Shown: piece after piece, positions 19,769 to 27,901 of the stretch
How positions within the stretch are numbered: position 1 is the stretch's first letter
Layout: each line of letters starts with the position of its first letter
The notes under the pieces: model-generated
What the model saw: the letters and a program-made list of their open reading frames with translations, nothing else
What the model was told of the DNA's origin: nothing
Database searches by the model: none
Translations under genes and position numbers: made by a program
From: Cellvibrionaceae bacterium
GTDB taxonomy: Bacteria; Pseudomonadota; Gammaproteobacteria; Pseudomonadales; Cellvibrionaceae
DNA: 27,901 nucleotides
NCBI GenBank assembly: GCA_021151695.1
Contig: JAGKWU010000027.1
Coordinates: forward strand, 1-27,901
Direction of reading: 5' to 3'

Positions 19769-20617
19769 ATGAATTTAGACACGGCAGACGTTCAGGACGA
19801 ATTGCAAACCGAAGTCGAAACTGAAGCTGAAACTGTTGAAGCGCCTGAAGTTGAGGCGACTGAAACGGTGGAGGCTGATGATTCTCCGGCGGTTGTCAGT
19901 TTGGATGAACAAGAGGACTCGCCACCTCAAGCGGAAGAAGCGCCCCAGTGGGTGAAGGACTTACGCAAGAAATCAAAGGAAGACGCCAAGCGTATCCGTG
20001 ATTTGGAAGAAAAGCTGAAAGAGCGAGATGCTCCGGCTGATATCCCAAAACTCGGAGAAAAACCGCGTCTGGCTGATTTTGATTTTGACGAGGACGCATT
20101 TGCTACGGCTTTGGATGCTTGGCACGCGCAGAAATTGCGAGTTGCTGAAGCTGAAGCGGAAAAGCAGCGCGAACTCGAAGCGAAGCAAGCGGCGATGAAA
20201 GCCAAACAGGATCGCTATATTCAGTCCCGTGCTGAGTTGGAGATTCCTGATTACGAGGAATTGGAGGACGAGGTTAAATCCGTTCTGAATCCAGTTCAGC
20301 AAGCTTTGATCGTGGAGGGCTGTAAAAAGCCAGCCGAGTTTGTCGCTACCCTTGCGAAAAGCCCAAAGACCCTGAAGGAACTTGCCGCCATTGTCGATCC
20401 CGCAGAGTTTGCATTTGAGGCGGGCAAACTGTATGGAAAGCTCGAAGCAATGAAGACTCAACCAAAGGCAAAACCAGCCCCTGAAACTCGCGTTCGTGCC
20501 GCAACTACAGGCGCCGCAGTTGATGGAAAGCTGGACAAACTGCGCGAAGAAGCCGAGAAGACTGGCGATTACTCCAAATTGCTGGCCTACAAAAAGCAGA
20601 TGCGCGCGGGCAAGTAA
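19769..20617 (+). CDS. Scaffolding protein (282 aa)
   Basis: A 282-residue acidic, coiled-coil-rich protein between portal and coat, the position of P22 gp8 (303 aa). The N-terminal 70 residues are Glu-rich and disordered (VETEAETVEAPEVEATETVE). A long helical middle (WVKDLRKKSKEDAKRIRDLE; RVAEAEAEKQRELEAKQAAM) and a basic C-terminal end (GDYSKLLAYKKQMRAGK) follow; a basic helical tail is what binds coat in P22. The ATG at 19769, with GGGGA upstream, is preferred to the GTG at 19751. It directs procapsid assembly and leaves before maturation. Confidence 0.85.
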   Translation: MNLDTADVQDELQTEVETEAETVEAPEVEATETVEADDSPAVVSLDEQEDSPPQAEEAPQWVKDLRKKSKEDAKRIRDLEEKLKERDAPADIPKLGEKPRLADFDFDEDAFATALDAWHAQKLRVAEAEAEKQRELEAKQAAMKAKQDRYIQSRAELEIPDYEELEDEVKSVLNPVQQALIVEGCKKPAEFVATLAKSPKTLKELAAIVDPAEFAFEAGKLYGKLEAMKTQPKAKPAPETRVRAATTGAAVDGKLDKLREEAEKTGDYSKLLAYKKQMRAGK

Positions 20618-20640
20618 CTCACATTTGAAAGGCCCATATC

Positions 20641-21897
20641 ATGCCAAACGCATTTAGCAAGGAAGAAAAGGTTGCTTTTGAGAACGTTCTCGAAGGCTTC
20701 CAAGACAATCTGGTTCTGTCCAGCTTGGTCAACAAGTACAGCACCGACCAAACCACGATGGCTCGCACCAACGATACCATCTGGCGTCCAATGCCGTACA
20801 TCTCCCAGTCGTTCAACGGTCTGGATCAAACTGGCAACTTCAAAGACTACGTTCAGTTGTCTGTGCCTGCAACCATCGGCTTTCAAAAGTCTGTCCCGTT
20901 TGTTCTGGATGCTCTGGAACTGCGTGATGCGCTGCAAGAAGGTCGTCTTGGCGATGCTGCCAAGCAAAAGCTGGCTTCTGACGTGAACGTGGCTGTGAAC
21001 AACGTGGCCAGCTACTACGGCTCTTTGGTCGTGAAGCGCACCGTTGCTGCCACTGGCTTCGATGACGTTGCCCAGTGCGATGCAATCATGAACGAGCGCG
21101 GCGTATCAATGGGCGACCGTTATGCCGCGTATTCCACTCGTGATTACAACGGCATGGCAAGCAACTTGGCTGGTCGTCAAACCATGCAAGGCAATCCACA
21201 GACCGCTTACGAGCGTGCTCGCGTGGCTTCCAACATTGCAGGCTTTGACGTGTTCAAGATGGACTACACCCCATACTTGGCCTCGGCTGCTGGTGGTGCG
21301 ATCACCGTCAACGGTGCCAACCAGTACTACACCCCCAAGGCTACCAGCACTGCGGGCACTGGCGAAACCTCCAACGTCGATAACCGTTTCCAGAACCTGA
21401 CCGTTTCGGCTACCGCCAACGTGAAGGCTGGCGACTGTTTCACTCTGGCTGGCGTGAACGCTGTTCACAACATCACCAAGGGCGACACCGGTCAGTTGAT
21501 GACCTTCCGCGTGGTTTCCGTTGTCAACGGTACTACTCTCCAAATCACTCCTCCCATCATCTCCGGTGGTGGTTCGACTGATGCGGAACTGGAGTACAAG
21601 AACGTGACTGCCGCCCCCGCTAACGGTGCTGCAATCACTTGGTTGAACACCGCCGCCGCTTACTTGAACCCCTTCTGGCACAAGTCTGCAATCGAGCTGC
21701 TGCCCGGTCGCATCGCTTTCCCAGACAATGCAGGCATGGACGTCATGCGCGGCACCACCGATCAGGGCTTGGAACTGGTCATGGTGAAGCAAGGCGACAT
21801 CCAGACCGGCAAGATTCGCTATCGTTTCGATACTCGTTTCGGTGTCGTGGCTCTGAATACGCAGATGATGGGTGTTGAGTTGTTCAGCCAAGCCTGA
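20641..21897 (+). CDS. P22 gp5-like major coat protein (418 aa)
   Basis: A 418-residue HK97-fold coat protein of the P22 gp5 family (430 aa). It begins MPNAFSKEEKVAFENVLEGF, with DTIWRPMPYISQSF, then the SVPATIGFQKSVPFVLDALE P-domain region and the I-domain-like insert (FTLAGVNAVHNITKGDTGQL), ending GVVALNTQMMGVELFSQA. Codons are more uniform (many C-ending) than in neighbouring genes, fitting strong expression. A clear terminator follows the stop codon. This is the main shell protein. Confidence 0.95.
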   Translation: MPNAFSKEEKVAFENVLEGFQDNLVLSSLVNKYSTDQTTMARTNDTIWRPMPYISQSFNGLDQTGNFKDYVQLSVPATIGFQKSVPFVLDALELRDALQEGRLGDAAKQKLASDVNVAVNNVASYYGSLVVKRTVAATGFDDVAQCDAIMNERGVSMGDRYAAYSTRDYNGMASNLAGRQTMQGNPQTAYERARVASNIAGFDVFKMDYTPYLASAAGGAITVNGANQYYTPKATSTAGTGETSNVDNRFQNLTVSATANVKAGDCFTLAGVNAVHNITKGDTGQLMTFRVVSVVNGTTLQITPPIISGGGSTDAELEYKNVTAAPANGAAITWLNTAAAYLNPFWHKSAIELLPGRIAFPDNAGMDVMRGTTDQGLELVMVKQGDIQTGKIRYRFDTRFGVVALNTQMMGVELFSQA

Positions 21898-21913
21898 TGA
21901 CTAGCTGAATCGA

Positions 21914-21941
21914 GGGGCGGCCAAGTGCTGCCCCTTTTTTT
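21914..21941 (+). terminator. Intrinsic terminator after the coat gene
   Basis: GGGGCGGC (21914-21921) and GCTGCCCC (21927-21934) form an 8-bp stem (one G-U) with a 5-base loop, followed by seven T (21935-21941). This is a textbook factor-independent terminator, 17 bases past the coat stop. The next gene starts right after it, so its expression needs read-through or a weak hidden promoter. Confidence 0.9.
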
Positions 21942-21953
21942 ATGGGGAATCGT

Positions 21954-22187
21954 ATGCGAATGCTCTACATTGCCGGATCGTCTCACCTATTGCATGGTGT
22001 GATGGTCGATTATGTGATCGTGCCAGAAAGCGAAGTTCAGGCAAAATTAGCAGAAGGCTGGAAGTTGACGCCACTCGAAACCGTGAAGCCCTCAGAATCT
22101 CCGATTGAGGAGCAAGAGGAAAAGGCCACCGAGAAGCGCAAACCAGGGCGACCAAAGAAAGTGGTGGATCATGGCAACCAAGCGTGA
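21954..22187 (+). CDS. Hypothetical protein between coat and gp4-like gene (77 aa)
   Basis: A small protein of 77 residues from the ATG at 21954. A start at 21942 would follow the T-run of the terminator directly and has no ribosome site, whereas 21954 has GGGG with about 6 bases spacing; 21960 is also possible. It reads MRMLYIAGSSHLLHGVMVDY with a beta-like VIVPESEVQAKLAEGW, then a Glu-rich linker and a basic AT-hook-like end (KRKPGRPKK). That end is a typical minor-groove binding motif. Function unknown; it ends inside the gp4-like gene. Confidence 0.65.
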   Translation: MRMLYIAGSSHLLHGVMVDYVIVPESEVQAKLAEGWKLTPLETVKPSESPIEEQEEKATEKRKPGRPKKVVDHGNQA

Positions 22188-22638
22188 AATTGTCGAGTTG
22201 GCCTTTGAAGAACTCGGGATGGGTGTCTACAACTTCGATCCCAGTGCAGACGAGTATCAGGCCGCATTGCGCCGTTTGGATCGCCTCGCTGCGCAGTGGG
22301 ACGGAATCGGCATTCGTGTTGGGTACTACCTGCCAGCTACGCCAGCCGACAGCGACCTAGACCAGAATGCAGGCATTCCTGACACTGCTGTGATGGCGTT
22401 TGCATCCAATCTAGCCATCAACATGGCTTCAACGATTGGCAAGACAGTGCAACCCGGCACATTCAAGACGGCAAAGGACGGCTATAACGCGCTGCTGATC
22501 GCTCGCGGTGCACCCCCGCAAGTGCAGTATCAATCGACCATGCCTATTGGGCAAGGCAACAAGCCGCTTGCATCAGATCGCCAGTACTTTGTGCCTGAAG
22601 ACAGGTTGAGTACCGGCGATGATGTGTTTGAATATTAG
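22171..22638 (+). CDS. P22 gp4-like tail accessory / head completion protein (155 aa)
   Basis: A 155-residue protein of the P22 gp4 type (166 aa), which binds under the portal ring and starts tail assembly. Family features: EIVELAFEELGM at the start, LDRLAAQWDGIGIRVGYYLP, then AVMAFASNLAINMAS and the TMPIGQGN motif (compare P22 MPTGSGN) near the end. In P22 gp4 also has a weak muramidase activity; no clear catalytic pair was identified here. Its stop overlaps the stop of the oppositely oriented tailspike gene by 2 bases. Confidence 0.85.
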   Translation: MATKREIVELAFEELGMGVYNFDPSADEYQAALRRLDRLAAQWDGIGIRVGYYLPATPADSDLDQNAGIPDTAVMAFASNLAINMASTIGKTVQPGTFKTAKDGYNALLIARGAPPQVQYQSTMPIGQGNKPLASDRQYFVPEDRLSTGDDVFEY

Positions 22639-24407
22639 AACTGACGCTCACACGTCAAGGCGACATCCCATGTGAATTGGAATGTGCCTGCACCAGTCCA
22701 ATAGATGCTGGTGTTGGTCGCATCTGATGACGCGTAGATGTTGGTTGCCCCGCCCAGTCCTACAAGCGAGACAAGTTGAGTCGATGGTATGCCTGCCAAG
22801 CCATGCGGGAACGTGTATGGCGACGACGAAACGCCCGGTGTAATGCCAGCGGATCTCGTCTTGAACCCCTTATTTCTGGTTACAAGGTTTGTCCCGAAGT
22901 TACCGTTTACGCCACTGCTAGTTGCCTTGATGGCTTGATCTAGGTTATTGGCTTCCCAAATGCCGGAGCCACCGGCAACATGGTCAATAGACCAGCCGCC
23001 TGTGGTGTTCTGGGTGCGATTGCCTCGGATCATTGATCCTGTGCCCCCAGCGGAGATTGGCAATGTGTTGTTGTAGAACTTGTTGTCGACGATGTGTGTG
23101 TTGGTTGACGTGTCGCGCACCCCAGTTGCCCACCCTTCAAACAGGCATCCTGAAATCATCGCGTCTTCAGCACTAGCGCCGACAACGTCAACACCGATTG
23201 ATGAAGCAGTGCCGCCACCGGCACCGTATACATTTTCGATTCGGGCACCGGCATTGCCTGCGTCGTTTTTGATTCGGATACCAATCAGGGCCGACGCAGT
23301 GTTGCCCATGAATCCCTTGCCGGTTGCAGCAAAAGATGTCGATCCGTTGGTCACATCAATGCACCCGGTCGAGTATCCCTCAAAGTGCCATGATTTGATC
23401 TCTGTTTCTGGAGCCGAATCCAGTACGGCGCCCCATGTGCCGCCATCAGATACGATGGTGTCACAGCGAGTCCATTTGGCACGAATTCGGAAGTTCGCGC
23501 CGCCTGGATTGTTGGAGTAGCATCGCGTGAGATAGTTGTGGCCTGTGACATCTCCAGCAGTCACGCCGATCACAAACGAATCACCGCCAACGCTCCATAC
23601 GTTGCAATCGATCAGATGGCATCGTGTGGCCTTATCCATGACAAAACCATTGCCAGTGGGCCATGTGGTTTTGTTGCTGATGATTGTGATGTCTTGGATT
23701 GGCGCGGCTGAGTCGTAGGCAGACCCGCCTGTGATGGTAATTCCATTTCCTCCATGCTTTTTCCAGATCACTGCACCATACAGTTTTGCCGTTGGGTTTG
23801 TTCCTGGAACGGGCCAAGATTGACCGACACCGACAATCGGCACACCAACAGGGATGACCCAAGGCGTTGTTGTGACATAGAGCCCAGCAGGGACAAGCAA
23901 TCCGACTCCGGCGGCCTTCGCTGCTGTCGCGGCAACGTTCAAAGCGGTCGAATCGTCTGTTGACCCGTCTCCCGTTGCGCCGAAGTCTTTAACGCTAACC
24001 AGATCACGCTCTTTTGCTTGAATTGTGCGAGCAATGGCTCCAGTACCTGATTGAAGAAACCCAATCATTGACGAACCAGAACTCAGCGCAAGATCAGATC
24101 GAAGATCGGCCGCATCAGATTCAACTGCTGCGCTGTACGATACTTGTTGGCCGTTGCTGTTTTCTACAAGCAAAGAGAATGAAGCGGCATTGGAGTAGAT
24201 CGCAGCCGCAGCGCCATTCTTGGCGATTCGACCGCCCACCGTTTGCAGTGGTTGCGGTGCTGGAATGGTCATGGCCGAATCGAAGTACACCGTGATTGGC
24301 GATGTCTTCGGATTCTGGTTAACTGTGCCGATGTAGACCTTACCACCATCCAATGGGGAGCCGTCTGTTTCGGTGAAAAACTCAAAAGGATTGAGGCGAG
24401 GCAGCAT
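22635..24407 (-). CDS. Tailspike with P22-type head-binding domain (590 aa)
   Basis: A 590-residue receptor-binding spike. Residues 1-95 match the head-binding domain of P22 tailspike: FFTETDGSPLDGGKVYIGTV, PITVYFDSAMTIPAPQPL and IAKNGAAAAIYSN. SVKDFGATGDGSTDDSTALN (138-157) opens a right-handed beta-helix of the pectate-lyase class, with typical turns (NGITITGGSAYD; DNKFYNNTLPISAGGTG). Such spikes bind and often cut host O-antigen or other polysaccharide. The ATG at 24407 has CCGGAG with good spacing and is chosen over the earlier start at 24551, which lies within the next gene. Substrate cannot be told from sequence. Confidence 0.9.
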   Translation of the reverse strand: MLPRLNPFEFFTETDGSPLDGGKVYIGTVNQNPKTSPITVYFDSAMTIPAPQPLQTVGGRIAKNGAAAAIYSNAASFSLLVENSNGQQVSYSAAVESDAADLRSDLALSSGSSMIGFLQSGTGAIARTIQAKERDLVSVKDFGATGDGSTDDSTALNVAATAAKAAGVGLLVPAGLYVTTTPWVIPVGVPIVGVGQSWPVPGTNPTAKLYGAVIWKKHGGNGITITGGSAYDSAAPIQDITIISNKTTWPTGNGFVMDKATRCHLIDCNVWSVGGDSFVIGVTAGDVTGHNYLTRCYSNNPGGANFRIRAKWTRCDTIVSDGGTWGAVLDSAPETEIKSWHFEGYSTGCIDVTNGSTSFAATGKGFMGNTASALIGIRIKNDAGNAGARIENVYGAGGGTASSIGVDVVGASAEDAMISGCLFEGWATGVRDTSTNTHIVDNKFYNNTLPISAGGTGSMIRGNRTQNTTGGWSIDHVAGGSGIWEANNLDQAIKATSSGVNGNFGTNLVTRNKGFKTRSAGITPGVSSSPYTFPHGLAGIPSTQLVSLVGLGGATNIYASSDATNTSIYWTGAGTFQFTWDVALTCERQF

Positions 24408-27354
24408 TGTCGTTGCTCCGGTTGTCGTTAGATTGTGTCTGGCGTGCAGGCTGAATGGTTGATCGTACCCACTTTTCGCGCGCTGTAGGTGTACGCACAT
24501 CAGCCTTGATATGGCGTGCAAACTCACGCAACGCACGAGAGGCTGCAACACGCTTGATGGCGTCGTTGCTTGGCGCTGGTTTGGTTGCTGCCTCTTTCAG
24601 CAGTTGCTCGAATTCGCTCGAAGCAAACAACTTTCCTGCCGCTTGAATCGCGTCTTTCTTGCCGGATGCCAGAACTTGAGTAAGTGCGCTTGTTGCGACT
24701 GCACCAACAGGGCCACCACCTAAAGCACCTACGCCTGTAGCTGCTGCGCGTGCTGTAGTGGAGGCCAGAACCTTCTCAATGATGCTCTCAGCGTTCAACC
24801 CTTGCACAATGGCCTGATTGGCTTTGCCTGTTGTCAGAACATTGGCGCGGGCCTCATTGATTCGCTTTGACACCTTGTAAAGGTTCGTCAGCATCTCGTC
24901 AGAACCATCACCCAACTCACGCACAATGGTTGCATACACGGGCGAGTTGTTGCGCAAGCCTTGGTACATCTTGGCGTATTCGTTGAACCCGAAGCCGACT
25001 TGGCCTGCCCTGGTGGACTTGGTAACATCAGCAATCGCCGATGCAATGACTTGCTTGCGAAGTTCTGGCGGAACAACCTTGATGAGCTTCGTCAGACCTT
25101 TGTCGTCACCCTTTGCGGCCGATGTAATGGCGGTGCGCATGGCCGTGGCAATGGAGCCTTCTCCCTCTTTGCCGAAAGCTGAAACGATGCGCTTTTCGAG
25201 TGCTTTGCGCTGTGCCGTCAATCGGTTTGCGCCTCGCAGTGCATCGCGCAGTTCTTGGCCGCCGATAGCCTCAACAGCATTGAGTTGGTCGTCAGCCAAT
25301 GCGCGATAGAGTCTTGTCAATGAGGCTGTGTCAAGGTTGCCGTATGGGTTCTGAGTCACCTTGCCTTCCAGCGCGGCACCGATCAAGGACTTTTCACGCA
25401 ACAGGCGGCCATAGGTGACATCCTCACCCATCATCTTCATCAGGTTACGCTCAGTCTGGCTTAAGCCTTCTTCGCCAACCTCTGAAGCGATCTTGGTCAA
25501 TTCCTCTTGTAATGCTGGCATCTCAACGCGGGTAGCCTTTGGCACTTGCGCGTCGATGTCGTCATAGATCGCCTTTGCAGCGTCCTTCAATTCCTGCTGA
25601 GTGCGGCCTAGTGTGTCTTTGACCCCTTGCGATACGCTTGCCAAGTCTTTGGATGCGTCAAGCTGCCCCATCAGATCATCGGCGCGATTGACTGCGCCTT
25701 CTACCGTTTCACGCCATGCTGCCGATGCTTCAGACCCTGCAACGGATCGAGTAAGCCCCACTGTTTCTTTCAGCATCGCGTTATCGCTGAAGATGTCTGT
25801 AGGCAGATCGAAGCCAAGTTGCTCGGCTGCTGCTTTGGCTTCAGGGTTGATCTTGGCAATCTGCGCTAGTTGCTCTTTTGCCTTGTCGCTACCCATGCCT
25901 CCACGTGATGCCTTCTTTACAAGCTGCGCGACATCTTCAGCGGCCATCTCTGGTACTGCTGCTGCGGCTTGCGCGACTGGCGCGACAGGGGCAACAGGCG
26001 GAACGGCTGCTGGGGGAACTACCGGAGCTGCTCCGGTAGCAGGCGGCGCTCCGGTAGTAGGTGCTCCGGTAGTAGCGCCAGCCTTTGCAGCCTGACGTGC
26101 ATCGTATGCGTTCACAACACGAGTAGCGAGAGGCTTAACCGCTTGCTTCATGCCTGCTTTTGTCGCTTGCACGACTGCGGGCAATGCTGCGGCACCACCA
26201 GCTAGGGCAACGTCTGTAGCATTGAACTCTCCACCTGTAGCGGCTTGCGATGCCTCAATGGCTGCTTGGGTGCCAGCACTTGCAGCCATCGTTCCTGGCA
26301 AAGATGCAACGCGGCCAGCAGGAGTAAACGCCGCCACCCCGCCGATCAAGCGAGGAATGTCGCCCATGCGCAAACCGGGAGGAATCACGTATTCCTTCTT
26401 GTCAACGGTTGATTTCAGGATGTAATTCCCTGCCTCATCTTGACGAACACCCAAGCCAGGAAACTGAGACTTGAGCACATTCACAGCCTCATCAGAACCG
26501 GCGAACATCGTGCCCAAGCCAGCCGCAGCAGATGCCATAGAAAGCTGATTGAGTTCAGGCATTCCAGTCCATTCAGGCAGGCTTTCGCTTTCCTTTGTGC
26601 GGCGCAATCCGCCTGTGAACACATCACCAATGCGAGCCATGATGCCGGGGGGCTGTACGTCTTCGCGCTTTACACCTGATGGCAGAGTGAACGCGCCTGA
26701 ATCAAGGTCGGCCTCAAACGCTGCGGATTCTTCTTCAGTCATCCGGCCTTTTTGGTATGCCTCAATGATCTTGGCTTTGTCTACCTTTGGAGCCTCAGCC
26801 TTTGGCGCTTCCTTGATCGGCATTGACTCAGGCAGAACAAGACGACCAGAACGCACATCAGTCTCAAATTCTGCTGCTTCATCAGGCGTCATCCTTCCTG
26901 ACTTGTATGCGTCGTAGATTTTGGCGATCTGTGATGTGCTTTGGCGTGCTTGAGCGAGATCAGCCGTCAATGATCTGGTGACCCGTTGAGCGTATGCGTC
27001 CGTAACTGCCCCGCGATTCTTGCCAGATGGCCCGGAGATGTACTCAATGGCCGCAGCTTTTACATCACCATTGTTCCTGTCAAGAGATTCCTTCAGGTGC
27101 AGGGCTTTGACGTGTGCCGCATTGGCATCTGACAGGTAAGCGTCAACGCCATACTTCTTCAGGAACAGATCGCGTGTTTGTGGGGTGATCTGGTTGACGC
27201 CTTTCGCGCCGGTTCCCTTTGCAACTTGATCGTTATTCGTGCGTTCACCAGCCACACGAATGGACTTCATCAAGCCATAAGGGACACCGACGAGATCGGC
27301 GTATTTCTTGTCCAGCTCATCAAACCGAGGATCGCGGTAATCGTTATTGGCCAT
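24382..27354 (-). CDS. DNA-ejection / internal virion protein with lytic transglycosylase domain (990 aa)
   Basis: A 990-residue protein in the place of P22-type ejection proteins. Residues 1-125 form a lytic transglycosylase (SLT) domain: LVGVPYGLMKSIRVAGERTN with the catalytic Glu 37, then GAKGVNQITPQTRDLFLKK. Two copies of a 32-residue repeat follow (about 145-176 and 195-226) with YKSGRMTPDEAAEFE and YQKGRMTEEESAAFE. A Pro/Ala/Val-rich linker (about 424-472) and a long helical C-terminal part complete it. It probably locally digests peptidoglycan and crosses the envelope with DNA. The ribosome site is weak, so it may be coupled to the gene behind it, which it overlaps by 11 bases. Confidence 0.85.
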   Translation of the reverse strand: MANNDYRDPRFDELDKKYADLVGVPYGLMKSIRVAGERTNNDQVAKGTGAKGVNQITPQTRDLFLKKYGVDAYLSDANAAHVKALHLKESLDRNNGDVKAAAIEYISGPSGKNRGAVTDAYAQRVTRSLTADLAQARQSTSQIAKIYDAYKSGRMTPDEAAEFETDVRSGRLVLPESMPIKEAPKAEAPKVDKAKIIEAYQKGRMTEEESAAFEADLDSGAFTLPSGVKREDVQPPGIMARIGDVFTGGLRRTKESESLPEWTGMPELNQLSMASAAAGLGTMFAGSDEAVNVLKSQFPGLGVRQDEAGNYILKSTVDKKEYVIPPGLRMGDIPRLIGGVAAFTPAGRVASLPGTMAASAGTQAAIEASQAATGGEFNATDVALAGGAAALPAVVQATKAGMKQAVKPLATRVVNAYDARQAAKAGATTGAPTTGAPPATGAAPVVPPAAVPPVAPVAPVAQAAAAVPEMAAEDVAQLVKKASRGGMGSDKAKEQLAQIAKINPEAKAAAEQLGFDLPTDIFSDNAMLKETVGLTRSVAGSEASAAWRETVEGAVNRADDLMGQLDASKDLASVSQGVKDTLGRTQQELKDAAKAIYDDIDAQVPKATRVEMPALQEELTKIASEVGEEGLSQTERNLMKMMGEDVTYGRLLREKSLIGAALEGKVTQNPYGNLDTASLTRLYRALADDQLNAVEAIGGQELRDALRGANRLTAQRKALEKRIVSAFGKEGEGSIATAMRTAITSAAKGDDKGLTKLIKVVPPELRKQVIASAIADVTKSTRAGQVGFGFNEYAKMYQGLRNNSPVYATIVRELGDGSDEMLTNLYKVSKRINEARANVLTTGKANQAIVQGLNAESIIEKVLASTTARAAATGVGALGGGPVGAVATSALTQVLASGKKDAIQAAGKLFASSEFEQLLKEAATKPAPSNDAIKRVAASRALREFARHIKADVRTPTAREKWVRSTIQPARQTQSNDNRSNDNAASPQSF

Positions 27355-27901
27355 GGCGTAGATAGCTTGGAGTGGATGACGCTGGCGCTGCTGTAGTGCT
27401 CAAGCCCTTGCGAACAAACTGAGTGAACGACATGCCAGCGGGGATGCGTTTGCCCATTATCTCAGCATCAGATGGAGCATTTCGCATTGATCCAAACTGG
27501 CTAATCCATTCCGCTTTGGCGTCATTCATTTGGGATTCAGCCTTCTTCACATTGGAGAAGGATTTCAGCCACTTGGAGACGGTCTCAGAGCTTGCGGAAT
27601 CAGGAGGAAACCCGGCCTTGATCGTTGCAATGTCTTTGTCAGTTGCCGGCCCTGGTGGCAAGCCATCCAAAACGCCCTGGTTACGGATGCGGATGAACTC
27701 GCGGCGAAGTTCACTCACACCACCATCAAAGCCTGCCACTTCTTTGGCTTTCTCGCCCATCCATGAAGTCAACCCACCCCAGCGGCCTTCTTTCTGGATC
27801 GCGTCTGCCAAAGATGCCGCAGTGTTTGACAAGGTAGAAGCCGAGATGGATTGTGCGACGGCTTCAGATTGGGTCTTTTCCATTCCTGAGCTAAGGGTGA
27901 T
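27344..27901 (-). CDS. Virion / ejection-type protein, N-terminus outside window
   Basis: An open frame of 186 codons that runs to the right edge without a stop. An ATG at 27883 would give 179 residues, but its AGGA is almost touching it, so the real start may be further upstream outside the window. The visible part is helical, with KEGRWGGLTSWMGEKAKEVA, FDGGVSELRREFIRIRNQGV, LPPGPATDKDIATIKAGFPP and a C-terminal KRIPAGMSFTQFVRKGL. I have seen this GLPPGPATDKDI-x-x-x-K-x-GFPP layout in phage virion proteins, but no function can be given. It is upstream of, and overlaps, the transglycosylase protein gene. Confidence 0.7.
   Translation of the reverse strand: MTLSSGMEKTQSEAVAQSISASTLSNTAASLADAIQKEGRWGGLTSWMGEKAKEVAGFDGGVSELRREFIRIRNQGVLDGLPPGPATDKDIATIKAGFPPDSASSETVSKWLKSFSNVKKAESQMNDAKAEWISQFGSMRNAPSDAEIMGKRIPAGMSFTQFVRKGLSTTAAPASSTPSYLRHGQ

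Noticed and set aside
21106..21891. 261-aa minus-strand frame opposite the coat gene
   Set aside because: It results from strong codon bias in the coat gene and is His/Val/Ser-rich without any recognisable domain.
26019..26072. Inverted and direct copies of CTCCGGTAG in the ejection protein gene
   Set aside because: They fall in the Thr-Gly-Ala-Pro linker and are explained by a short codon repeat; the 9-bp inverted pair is probably a by-product.
1..27901. CRISPR array, tRNA genes, insertion sequences or a diversity-generating retroelement
   Set aside because: No spaced repeat array, cloverleaf, transposase motif or reverse transcriptase was seen by reading both strands.

Overview
This window is a stretch of a tailed double-stranded DNA bacteriophage (or prophage) genome. 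The late genes form a P22-type short-tailed (podovirus) set: terminase, P22-like portal, scaffold, P22 gp5-like coat, gp4-like tail adaptor, a tailspike with a P22-type head-binding domain, and ejection proteins. Shine-Dalgarno sequences are easy to find, base composition is moderate by eye, and the early genes are relatives of lambdoid and proteobacterial phage genes (ERF, Gp157, DUF1376/DnaC, NinB, NinG, DUF3310, DUF6948). A Gram-negative, proteobacterial host is therefore likely, but nothing here fixes the genus.

Layout. (1) 1-5101, minus strand: a leftward early operon starting at 5101. It carries small orphan and membrane proteins, an ERF-family single-strand annealing protein, a Gp157-family protein, a structured gap at 2796-2927, and a chain of small hypothetical proteins leading out of the window. 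(2) 5102-5243: a compact divergent control region with two matching operator-like palindromes. No cI or cro gene lies in or next to it. (3) 5244-14454, plus strand: three small genes, a ParB-like plus PAPS-reductase-like pair (IbrB/IbrA type), a structured RNA candidate, a DUF1376 replication protein holding five tandem heptamers (candidate origin), a DnaC-type helicase loader, a DUF6948 protein, a Gly-Ser/Tyr/Asp low-complexity protein, Myb-like and HNH-like proteins, and a nin-like block (NinB, zinc-binding peptides, NinG). (4) 14455-15800: a promoter-like site, a secreted YfiM-like protein, small proteins, and a second long nested stem structure just before the late genes. (5) 15808-22638, plus strand: packaging and head genes ending in the gp4-like adaptor, with a strong terminator after the coat gene. 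(6) 22635-27901, minus strand: tailspike, a 990-residue ejection protein with an N-terminal lytic transglycosylase domain, and a further virion-type protein cut by the window edge. This tail block converges on the head block with overlapping stop codons.

How the parts fit. The divergent region probably drives recombination functions leftward and replication plus nin functions rightward, as in lambdoid phages, but with no visible immunity region. No integrase, repressor, holin, endolysin, tRNA or CRISPR array was recognised, so lifestyle and lysis genes must be judged from sequence outside the window. Gene packing is extreme: 18 junctions are 4-base ATGA overlaps, so translation is probably coupled along both early operons.
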